From the NCBI GenBank assembly GCA_021850555.1, contig JAJZLX010000060.1, forward strand, positions 1-6,192: a stretch of 6,192 nucleotides of DNA, given 5' to 3'. The DNA is from Pseudomonadota bacterium. Its GTDB lineage: Bacteria; Pseudomonadota; Gammaproteobacteria; Steroidobacterales; Steroidobacteraceae. A program made the position numbers and the translations under genes. This document shows positions 1 to 6,013 of the stretch, one piece after another (the stretch's first letter is position 1; each line of letters opens with the position of its first letter). Under the pieces are notes generated by a model. That model had not been told where the DNA came from. It ran no database searches and saw only the letters and a list, made by a program, of their open reading frames with translations.

Positions 1-1712
1 TGCACCTTTTCTCGCAGGCAAAGGGGCAGCTGCGCTACGACCCCGAACGCGCCGCCCTGCTCCCGGGCACAGGCTCGAAGAGCTTCCATTGCGCGGGGGC
101 TGCGGCCGGCAACCTGGCGCTGCACCATTGCCTGACGGATGGTTTCGCCGCCGGGCGCGAAGCCGCCAAGGCCGCTGGAGCCATGCGCGATGCCGGGCGG
201 GCCCCCACCACGGACGTGGATCTGGCAGCGACCTCCGTGTTCTGGGCGAGTCCTGAAAGCTCACGCCGCAAGGCCTGGGTCGACTTCCAGAACGATGTCA
301 CGCGCGCAGATCTCGAGCTCGCCGTGCGCGAGAACCTGCGCTCGGTGGAGCACCTCAAGCGCTACACCACCACCGGCATGGCGGTCGATCAAGGCAAGAC
401 GAGCAACATGAATGCGCTTGCCCTTCTCGCCGAGCTCACCGGCACCTCGATTGCGCAGGTCGGCAACACCACGTTCCGTCCGCCCTACGATCCGGTCACT
501 CTGGGGAGCCTCGCGGGGCGGCACGTCGGGGCGTTCTATCATCCATTGCGCCGCACTCCGCTCGATCGCTGGCACGCCGCGCACGGCGCGGTACTCGAGG
601 ACTTCGGGGGCTGGCTTCGCCCAGCCTGGTACGCGGGCGATCGCCGGCACCGGGACGATTGCATCCGGGCCGAGAAGCGCGCTGCGCGCACGGCGGTCAG
701 CCTCTTCGATGGCTCGCCGCTCGGCAAGATCGAAGTGCGAGGCCCCGATGCGACGGTATTCCTGAACCGCATGTACTACAACGGCATGAAGACCCTCGCC
801 GTCGGGCGCGGCCGCTACGGACTGATGCTGAATGAGCACGGCATCATCATCGATGATGGGGTCTGCCTGCGCATGACCGAGGACCACTTCCTCGTGAGCA
901 CCACCAGCGGCGGGGCGGGCCGCATTTTCTCCGGCTTCGAGGAATGGCTGCAGTGCGAATGGCCGGATCTGAACGTCCTCGTCACGAACGTGACCTCCGC
1001 CTGGGGCAACATCGCGGTCGCTGGCCCCCGTGCACGGGAGCTCCTTAAGCGCCTCGAGACGGACGTCGATCTTAAGCCCAGCGCATTTCCTCACCTCTCG
1101 ATCCGCTGCGGCAGGCTCGAGGGCGTGCCGGTGCGCATCGCCCGGGTGGGATTCACCGGAGAGCTCTCGTTCGAGATCAACATCCCGGCGGGTTACACGA
1201 CCGCCCTGTGGGAAAGGCTCCTCGCGAAAGGCGCGGACCTCGGCGTTCTGCCCCTGGGTATCGAGGCACTGCAGGAGCTGCGAACCGAGAAAGGATACCT
1301 GCACGTGGGTACCGATACGGACGGACGCAGCATTCCCGCCGATGTCGGCATGGGAGCCCTGCTGGCGAAGAAATCAGACGACTTCGTCGGCCGCCGCTCC
1401 CTCGAGCGCGCCGATGCGATGCGGCCAGATCGCCTGCAGTTCGTTGGCCTCGAGGCCCAAGAAGCGGCCACGGTGCTGCCGGTCGGCGGCCATGTGATTG
1501 CGGATGCCGCCTCGCGCAACGCCAGCCAGGGCTATGTAACCTCGAGCTGCATGAGCGAGGCCCTAGGGCGCAGCGTCGCCCTCGGCTTGGTCCAGGCGGG
1601 AGAGGCTCGGTTGGGGGAAACGGTCCACGTGTACTCCAGCGGGCGCACGTTCCCGGCCCGAATCGTCTCCCCCCGTTGGTACGATCCAGAAGGTCACCGC
1701 CTCAATGCTTGA
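1..1712 (+). CDS. soxA: Sarcosine oxidase alpha subunit, C-terminal part (5' end outside window)
   Basis: The reading frame is already open at base 3 and gives 569 residues to the TGA at 1710-1712; family members are roughly 950-1000 residues, so the N-terminal FAD/NAD-fold part is mostly missing. Seen in order: the tail of the dinucleotide-binding domain (about nt 3-180, with an AGAAAGN stretch and a following G-x-x-AG helix); the sarcosine-oxidase-specific linker domain (about 280-540, with KRYTTTGMAVDQGKTSN and FRPPYDPV); then an aminomethyltransferase (GCV_T)-like folate domain opening with GWLRPAWY (about 609-632) and carrying GFTGELSFEI and LRTEKGYLHVGTD, closed by a GCV_T C-terminal barrel. 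From family knowledge, the alpha subunit of the alpha-beta-gamma-delta enzyme binds NAD and tetrahydrofolate and converts the methyl carbon of sarcosine to 5,10-methylene-THF, while the beta subunit oxidises sarcosine using O2. The enzyme is cytoplasmic. soxB and soxD are expected just upstream. Confidence 0.95.
   Translation, partial: HLFSQAKGQLRYDPERAALLPGTGSKSFHCAGAAAGNLALHHCLTDGFAAGREAAKAAGAMRDAGRAPTTDVDLAATSVFWASPESSRRKAWVDFQNDVTRADLELAVRENLRSVEHLKRYTTTGMAVDQGKTSNMNALALLAELTGTSIAQVGNTTFRPPYDPVTLGSLAGRHVGAFYHPLRRTPLDRWHAAHGAVLEDFGGWLRPAWYAGDRRHRDDCIRAEKRAARTAVSLFDGSPLGKIEVRGPDATVFLNRMYYNGMKTLAVGRGRYGLMLNEHGIIIDDGVCLRMTEDHFLVSTTSGGAGRIFSGFEEWLQCEWPDLNVLVTNVTSAWGNIAVAGPRARELLKRLETDVDLKPSAFPHLSIRCGRLEGVPVRIARVGFTGELSFEINIPAGYTTALWERLLAKGADLGVLPLGIEALQELRTEKGYLHVGTDTDGRSIPADVGMGALLAKKSDDFVGRRSLERADAMRPDRLQFVGLEAQEAATVLPVGGHVIADAASRNASQGYVTSSCMSEALGRSVALGLVQAGEARLGETVHVYSSGRTFPARIVSPRWYDPEGHRLNA
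1688..1694 (+). promoter_or_regulatory. Ribosome binding site for soxG inside soxA
   Basis: AGAAGGT lies within the last codons of soxA, 10 nt before the ATG at 1705. It supports the soxG start that overlaps the soxA stop (ATGCTTGA) and implies translational coupling of the two subunits. Confidence 0.55.
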
Positions 1713-2298
1713 GCATCAGCAGCCGTTCGATCCCCTGATCCAGGGCGGCGACACCCGCTTCGTCGCGATGCCCGATATCCACATGACGTGGCTTTCCGGG
1801 TGGAGATTTCTGCTGCTGCAGAGCCCATCCGAATCCGCCTTGCAGGATGCCCTCATGAGCCACACGGAACTGCGGCTCCCCGCACCCCAAACGGCAACCG
1901 CTGGCGGTGATGACGCCCTCCTCTGGCTCACACCTCGGGAATGGCTGCTCGCCTCCCCCGCCAGCGAAACCGAATCCCTTCGGGCCGCCCTCACCCACCA
2001 ACTGGCGACTTGCCTCGCCGCCGTGACCGACATCAGTGACGCCTTGGCGGTCTGTGAATTGAGCGGCCCGCGTTGCGCCGACGTTCTGATGAGCGGGTGC
2101 ACTCTCGATCTGCGCGCCGACGCATTCCCCGCCGGTCGCTGCAGTCGCACGGGGCTTGCGGACATGCCCGCCATCCTCTGGAATCCCGGAAAAGAGCCCC
2201 GCGGCGTTCGCTGTATCGTCGATCGCAGCCATGCGAGGCACCTGAGCGACTGGCTCGCCGACGCGGCGGGATGTCCGGGCGTGCGTCCTGCCCAATGA
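1705..2298 (+). CDS. soxG: Sarcosine oxidase gamma subunit
   Basis: A 197-residue cytoplasmic protein. The ATG sits inside the soxA end (8-nt overlap) behind an AGAAGGT ribosome binding site. Its length fits the SoxG family (about 180-210 residues). Visible family features are LLWLTPREWLL in the middle, then ELSGPRCADVLMSGCTLDL, an FPAGRCSRTGLADMPAILW segment and a C-terminal SHARHLSDWL motif, all as in the GCV_T-like fold of SoxG. The subunit packs against the alpha subunit in the heterotetramer and has no cofactor of its own known from the sequence. Position directly after soxA matches the soxB-soxD-soxA-soxG order known in Corynebacterium, Arthrobacter and Pseudomonas. Its stop codon overlaps an ATG (ATGA at 2295-2298) that lies in a different frame from the downstream purU domain. 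Confidence 0.9.
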   Translation: MLEHQQPFDPLIQGGDTRFVAMPDIHMTWLSGWRFLLLQSPSESALQDALMSHTELRLPAPQTATAGGDDALLWLTPREWLLASPASETESLRAALTHQLATCLAAVTDISDALAVCELSGPRCADVLMSGCTLDLRADAFPAGRCSRTGLADMPAILWNPGKEPRGVRCIVDRSHARHLSDWLADAAGCPGVRPAQ

Positions 2299-2327
2299 TC
2301 GGGTCACGGCATTTTCCCGAAGCTCAC

Positions 2328-3264
2328 ATGGCCACTGCCCTCGACCCCCACGACAAGCTCCACCGCCCCGGAGCCTCTCTCGACAAAATCCGCGGCAAGC
2401 CCGTCCCGCAGGCTCTTTGTCCTCACCACCGCCTGCCCGGACACGACGGGAATCGTCGCGGCCATTGCAGGATTCCTGGCCGCGAACAATGCTCAGCTCA
2501 CCGAAGCGCAGCATCACCATGACCCCCGCACGCGCATGTCATTCATGCGCACGGCGTTTCACGACAGCGGTCGCGGAATGCCCTCGCTCGAGGTCCTGGA
2601 CCGTCAATTCGCAGAGGAGGTCGGGCAGCGGTTGGCGATGAAGTGGCGATTCCACAAGGTCGATCAACGCTGCCGGGCGGTGATCGCGGTCTCGCGCCAT
2701 GCTCACTGCCTGAACAGCATCCTGCAGCGATGGAGCACGGGAACCCTGCCGGTCGAGGTGGTGGCGATAGCTTCCAATCATCAGGATATGAGAAGCCTTG
2801 CCGAATGGCACGGAGTGCCCTACCACGATCTGCCCGTCATCGATGGCCGCAAGGCGGAGCAGGAGCGGCGCCTGATTGAGCTCTTCGAGCAGGTCGATGC
2901 CGAGCTTCTGGTGCTCGCCCGCTATATGCAGATCCTGAGCGCGGACACCTGCCACTACTTCGAGGGGCGCGCCATCAATATCCACCATTCCTTTCTCCCG
3001 GGCTTCAAGGGCGCCAAGGCCTATCACCAGGCACATGCCCGCGGGGTCAAGCTCATCGGCGCCACCGCGCACTACGTGACGACCGATCTCGATGAGGGAC
3101 CCATCATCGAGCAGGAGGTCGAGCGGGTCGATCACACGCAATCATCCGAGGATCTGACTGTCGTCGGGAGCGAACTCGAGACGGTGGTACTGAACCGCGC
3201 CATCAATTGGCACTCGGAACATCGGGTCTTTCGCAATGGCAACCGAACCGTCGTGCTCAAGTAG
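2328..3264 (+). CDS. purU: Formyltetrahydrofolate deformylase, start disturbed (possible frameshift)
   Basis: PurU hydrolyses 10-formyl-THF to THF and formate. The frame is open from 2299 to the TAG at 3262-3264. It encodes an N-terminal ACT domain (about 2407-2640; RLFVLTTACPDTTGIVAA, then AEAQHHHDP-like TEAQHHHDP) followed by a formyltransferase-type hydrolase domain (about 2674-3200). Catalytic residues are present: Asn (2977) and His (2983) in NIHHSFLPGFKGAK, and Asp (3091) in DLDEGPIIEQ. Counting from 2410 gives 284 residues, close to E. coli PurU. There is no ATG, GTG or TTG in this frame before 2536, which lies inside the ACT domain; an ATG-2536 start (242 residues) would delete the substrate-sensing N terminus. 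Candidate ATGs at 2295 (overlapping the soxG stop) and 2328 are in another frame and need one base fewer (or two more) somewhere between 2328 and about 2410, for example in the C5 run 2345-2349. The coordinates assume that. purU after soxG is a known arrangement and recycles THF used by sarcosine oxidase. Confidence 0.85.
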
Positions 3265-3273
3265 AATGCGCCC

Positions 3274-3828
3274 ATGGTAAAGCGTGTCCGGCAGGACTGG
3301 CTCGAGATCGCCCGCGAGATGCTGATAAAGGGGGGCGTGGAAGCCGTGACCGTGCAAAGCATGTCGCAGCGGCTCGGTGTCACGCGTGGCGGGTTTTACG
3401 GCTATTTCGGCAGTCGCGATGCGCTCCTCGAGCGGCTGCTGAAGGACTGGCAGGAGGTCAATACGCGCGCGCTGCGCAGGATCGCCGCCCGCGACCGCAA
3501 GGACGGCGAAGCCCAGTTCAAGGAGCTCATCGAGATGTGGGTCGAGGACGAAGACTACAGCCCACAATACGACTCCGCTGTGCGCGACTGGGCCCGGCGC
3601 TCGCCGGAAGTCGCCCGCAAGGTCCACAGGGTCGATGATGAGCGCGTTGACCTCATCGAGCACATCTTCCGCAATCTGGGCTTCAAAGGGACGGAGGCGC
3701 TCATCCGCGCGCGCATCACGTACTACCACCAGGTCGGATACTATGCGCTCGCTGTACACGAAACCCGGCCTGCGCGGCGGCGACTGTCCCCCCTCTACAC
3801 CCTGGTGCTGGCCGGGCGAGAGTCTTGA
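3274..3828 (+). CDS. TetR-family transcriptional regulator
   Basis: 184 residues with the usual TetR layout. The N-terminal three-helix DNA-binding domain covers about residues 8-55, with the helix-turn-helix in TVQSMSQRLGVTRGGFYGYF (26-45) followed by SRDALLERLL. The C-terminal ligand domain is helical, with a DWARRSPEVARKVHRVDDER stretch at 105-124 and an aromatic-rich RARITYYHQVGYYAL segment at 145-159. The ATG lies 9 nt after the purU stop, with only a weak purine run before it (AAGTAGAA), so it is probably cotranscribed with sox-purU and translated by reinitiation. The effector is not readable from the sequence. By position it could repress the sarcosine operon, perhaps sensing sarcosine or a one-carbon product, or it could control the esterase downstream; both are inference. 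I do not recognise a named gene. Confidence 0.85.
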   Translation: MVKRVRQDWLEIAREMLIKGGVEAVTVQSMSQRLGVTRGGFYGYFGSRDALLERLLKDWQEVNTRALRRIAARDRKDGEAQFKELIEMWVEDEDYSPQYDSAVRDWARRSPEVARKVHRVDDERVDLIEHIFRNLGFKGTEALIRARITYYHQVGYYALAVHETRPARRRLSPLYTLVLAGRES

Positions 3829-3831
3829 GCG

Positions 3832-3879
3832 GACTTCGTGGCTCCCGGGCCACCTGTCTCGGACTGAGCACACGAAGTC
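3832..3879 (+). repeat. Nested inverted repeat after the tetR stop
   Basis: GACTTCGTG (3832-3840) and CACGAAGTC (3871-3879) are perfect 9-bp inverted copies 30 nt apart. A second short palindrome lies at the inner edge of the left arm: GTGGC (3838-3842) and GCCAC (3849-3853) around a 6-nt loop, competing with the outer pairing for GTG. The element begins 3 nt after the tetR stop. No T-run follows, so a standard intrinsic terminator is not supported. It may be an mRNA 3' hairpin or a pair of protein-binding half sites. The rest of the 210-nt spacer to the esterase start shows no convincing promoter. Confidence 0.45.
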
Positions 3880-4026
3880 GCACCACATAGTTCAGATGCA
3901 ACGCAGGGGACCAGCGGTGCTCCATCGCTACGAGCCGCCGGCCCCGCTCGGCTGCGGCAGGGTGTCGCCGAACCCAAGCTCAGCGGCTGCGGCACGCTCG
4001 CAGCTGGGAAGATATTGACCTGCTCG

Positions 4027-4033
4027 AGAGGAG
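4027..4033 (+). promoter_or_regulatory. Ribosome binding site of the esterase
   Basis: AGAGGAG ends 5 nt before the ATG at 4039. It is the strongest Shine-Dalgarno sequence in the window and decides for ATG 4039 over the in-frame TTG at 4015, which has no such site and would put this motif inside the gene. Confidence 0.75.
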
Positions 4034-4038
4034 TCACG

Positions 4039-5271
4039 ATGGACGCCCTTGCATTCAGAGGAATACGCTACGCCTCGTCCGAGCGGTTCGGGCCAGCGCA
4101 AGTGTTGCCCTTTCGCGGACCGCCGGTTGCCGGCGAGCGCGGGCCGGTATCGCCCCAAGCCCGTTCGCGGCTGGAAATGGTCATGGGACCGGCCGCACCG
4201 CTGAGGCAAGACGAGCATTGCCAAGTGCTGTCCGTGTTCACGCCTTCGCGCCGCGGCAAGCGGCCGGTGATGGTATTCGTGCATGGTGGCGCCTTCATTA
4301 CCGGCGGTGGCGAGCTGCCTTGGTACGATGGCGGCAAACTCGCCGCGGAAGGCGACATCGTGGTGGTCACGGTCACGTACCGCTTAGGCACATTCGGCTA
4401 CTTGCATTTGTCGGGAAGCAGCGGCCCGAGCCCTGGGACAAGCGACCAGATTGCCGCGCTTGAATGGGTGAAAAGTAACATCGCCGCATTTGGCGGCGAT
4501 TCCGATCGCGTCACCGTTTGCGGGCACTCGGCGGGGGCTTTTTCCATTGTTTGGATGCTCGCGTCGGGCTTAGGCGGCAAATTGTTCCACCGAGCGATTC
4601 TGCAGAGCGGTGGCGGAGGTGTCAGCCGCACACGGGCGGAGGCGGAAAGCATCTCGCTTGAATTCCTCCAATTGCTGGGGTCTGATCCGCATGCTGCAAG
4701 CGCCAATGAAATCGTCAGCGCGCAGCGAAGGCTTTCGCAAACACGCGGGCAACTTGTCGATTGGCTGCCGGTAGTGCCGGACGACCCGTCGCCATCCAAT
4801 GTCGATATCATCAGCGGTTGGACGCGCGATGACGCCTTGCCTTTTGCCCTCCTGAGCGCTGGCCGGGCGCCTGGTGCTGATTCAGAGATCGTCCAGCTGA
4901 AGCCGCGGGTCGACCCCATGACTTCGATTTTCATAACCGCAGCCCGCGAGCTGGCGGCGCGCACCCGTGCAGCCGGAAACAGAGCGTGGCTGTACCGCTT
5001 CGAATGGGCAGCGCCAGGCACCGGGTTGGGGGCGCCGCATTGCATCGAATTGCCGTTCTTGCTAGGTCATCAGGATGCTTGGCGCCAGGCGCCGATGTTG
5101 GGGCAGGTACCGTGGGCCGAGATCGAAGCTCAGGGAAGGACGGTTCGCGCGGCTTGGGCATCCTTCGTTCATGGGAATGCTCCGGCAGCGGATTGGGAAA
5201 TGTCGAGTGCTGGTGAGCAGTCCCTTCACGCGATCCCCAGCAGCCGCGCCGGGCACACGAACTCGGCCTGA
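4039..5271 (+). CDS. Type-B carboxylesterase (alpha/beta hydrolase)
   Basis: 410 residues from the ATG behind AGAGGAG. The family hydrolyses carboxylic esters (p-nitrobenzyl esterase, carboxylesterase and cholinesterase-like fold). Motifs in order: FRGIRYASSERFGPA near the N terminus (6-20), matching the family's F-x-GI-x-YA opening; oxyanion-hole HGGAFITGGG (82-91); VTYRLGTFGYL (112-122); DQIAALEWVKSNIAAFGGD (136-154); nucleophile Ser164 in GHSAGA (162-167); a probable acid at Asp264 or Asp265 in GWTRDDALPF (260-269); and the catalytic His334 in GAPHCIELPFLLG (331-343). Family members usually have GESAG at the elbow; here the Glu is His. It is shorter than the usual 480-550 residues, mostly after the elbow. 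No signal peptide is seen, so it is probably cytoplasmic. By eye it uses more A/T-ending codons than the sox genes (e.g. 4380-4420, 4660-4740), hinting at a separate origin. The substrate is unknown. Confidence 0.9.
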   Translation: MDALAFRGIRYASSERFGPAQVLPFRGPPVAGERGPVSPQARSRLEMVMGPAAPLRQDEHCQVLSVFTPSRRGKRPVMVFVHGGAFITGGGELPWYDGGKLAAEGDIVVVTVTYRLGTFGYLHLSGSSGPSPGTSDQIAALEWVKSNIAAFGGDSDRVTVCGHSAGAFSIVWMLASGLGGKLFHRAILQSGGGGVSRTRAEAESISLEFLQLLGSDPHAASANEIVSAQRRLSQTRGQLVDWLPVVPDDPSPSNVDIISGWTRDDALPFALLSAGRAPGADSEIVQLKPRVDPMTSIFITAARELAARTRAAGNRAWLYRFEWAAPGTGLGAPHCIELPFLLGHQDAWRQAPMLGQVPWAEIEAQGRTVRAAWASFVHGNAPAADWEMSSAGEQSLHAIPSSRAGHTNSA

Positions 5272-5502
5272 TGCGGCTTCACCAGGGTACCTTTGCGGCG
5301 CCATCCACGAATCAGGGGGTGGCAGTTACGCATAACCTGACCCGACGGTGTCCATGATTGCCTCTCTGCTCTGCGACCTGGACGAGCTCGGCTTCTGTGA
5401 ACGTTCCACCAGCCCGACTTCGCGGATTCGCGGGGTAGAGCGAGGGTAAGACGCTGATTTCTCGGGGGGGCGCCCCCGTAGGTCTGCACTACACGGGGGT
5501 AA
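5272..5502. other. Non-coding stretch between esterase and transposase remnant
   Basis: No convincing gene is seen. The minus-strand frame of the transposase remnant stays open across most of it (to a stop at 5326-5328), but after the PAQPPP segment the translation no longer resembles a transposase. The far end holds G-run palindromes (5464-5508) listed separately. I could not identify a terminal inverted repeat or target-site duplication for the element. A 31-codon + strand ORF at 5354-5449 has no supporting evidence. Confidence 0.5.
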
Positions 5503-5797
5503 CGGGGGCGGCTGAGCTGGCAGGGTGAGTTTGAGGCGCTCGATCAGCAGCTTCTGATCCGGCTCGGGCTGGGTGTAGCGCGTGAGGGCGAGCTCGCGGC
5601 CGTCGCTGATCGGGATGCGCACATCGATCATCTGCACGGCGGAGAACTTCTCCAACACGCTGCTCGTGGTCAGTTCGGGGGCCAAGGTGCTTGAGGCGAT
5701 GGCCGAGCGTCACGTGCAGACAGTAGGCAAGGAAGGCGATGAAGATGTGCGCCTCGATGCGGTCCTCGCGTTGGTGGTAGATCCTTCTCTCGCCAAG
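5326..5797 (-). pseudogene. Transposase C-terminal fragment, frameshifted (IS4/IS1634-like)
   Basis: On the minus strand, 5797 down to about 5687 encodes LGERRIYHQREDRIEAHIF followed by IAFLAYCLHVTLGHRLKH. From 5685 a different frame continues with APELTTSSVLEKF, QMIDVRIPISDGREL and TRYTQPEPDQKLLIERL up to PAQPPP at about 5503. These two pieces in order look like the conserved C-terminal end of DDE transposases of the IS4/IS1634 type; the Glu in RIEAHIF is probably the third catalytic acid. A single-base change between 5677 and 5690 (the G5 run 5677-5681, or the GG at 5686-5687) separates the frames. Upstream of LGERRI the frame stops resembling a transposase and soon meets a stop, so the N-terminal catalytic part carrying the two Asp residues is gone. 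The second frame runs on to a stop at 5326. This is a dead remnant; assignment is from remembered family motifs. Confidence 0.7.
5464..5508. repeat. G/C-run palindrome cluster
   Basis: The perfect 12-bp palindrome GGGGGCGCCCCC lies at 5466-5477. Its right arm, extended as CCCCCGT (5473-5479), can instead pair with ACGGGGG (5493-5499) across a 13-nt loop, and ACGGGGG recurs at 5502-5508. On the minus strand this lies just downstream of the last transposase-like codons, where a transcription stop or an element end would be expected. No T-run on either side makes it a typical terminator. Confidence 0.4.
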
Positions 5798-5940
5798 AGC
5801 ACATTCAACTGACGTGGGAGAGCCAGCGCCGCAAGGGGCGGCATCAGAGGGCTGTCGAGCGGCTCACGCGGCTGGGGTGCGAGTACCGGAATCAGCTGCG
5901 AGTGCAGATCGAATACGACAGGGTGACTATTCACGTAAGT
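5798..5940. other. Unassigned G+C-rich segment beyond the transposase remnant
   Basis: The transposase resemblance ends at about 5797. The following 140 nt are still G+C-rich (45 of 60 bases at 5821-5880). On the + strand, frame 1 reads WESQRRKGRHQRAVERLTRL and onward from 5815 with no start codon, looking like the end of a basic protein; the minus strand reads NSHPVVFDLHSQLIPVLA. I recognise neither. It may be debris of another mobile element joined to the transposase fragment by deletion. Confidence 0.35.
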
Positions 5941-5963
5941 ATCGGTTTTAACAGTATATTTAC

Positions 5964-5984
5964 GTCATTACATTTGTATTGACA
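5964..5984 (+). promoter_or_regulatory. Candidate promoter/operator of the ribbon-helix-helix gene
   Basis: GTCATTAC (5964-5971) and GTATTGAC (5976-5983) form an inverted repeat with 7 of 8 paired positions and a 4-nt centre. A perfect -35 hexamer TTGACA occupies 5979-5984, overlapping the right arm, so a bound protein would block the promoter. The -10 at the right distance is weak (CACACT, 6002-6007), and a TATATT at 5955-5960 lies upstream instead, so the exact promoter is uncertain. Ribbon-helix-helix antitoxins commonly repress their own promoters at such palindromes. Confidence 0.4.
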
Positions 5985-6013
5985 CAACCTACGTTCTCAG
6001 GCACACTTCGCCG

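Noticed and set aside
261..1304. Long minus-strand ORF (347 codons) antisense to soxA
   Set aside because: It is a by-product of high G+C third positions in soxA; its translation shows no domain and soxA motifs are clear on the + strand.
2073..2522. + strand ORF overlapping the end of soxG and the start of purU
   Set aside because: Most of it is a shadow of soxG and the ACT domain; only its part from ATG 2295/2328 to about 2410 matters, as the possible displaced purU N terminus.
3838..3853. GTGGC/GCCAC hairpin as an intrinsic terminator of the sox-tetR operon
   Set aside because: Only a 5-bp stem and no following T-run, so a terminator call is not supported.
4015..4038. TTG start extending the esterase by 8 residues
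   Set aside because: The AGAGGAG ribosome binding site lies inside this extension and points to ATG 4039.
5354..5449. 31-codon + strand ORF (MIASLLCDLDELGFCERS...)
   Set aside because: No ribosome binding site, no recognised family, and the region is flank of a decayed element; cannot be distinguished from chance.
5582..5812. + strand ORF opposite the transposase fragment
   Set aside because: Shadow of the minus-strand transposase remnant, whose conserved motifs read on the other strand.
5710..5934. Minus-strand ORF spanning the transposase break
   Set aside because: It is out of frame with the conserved LGERRIYHQRED segment and shows no motif.
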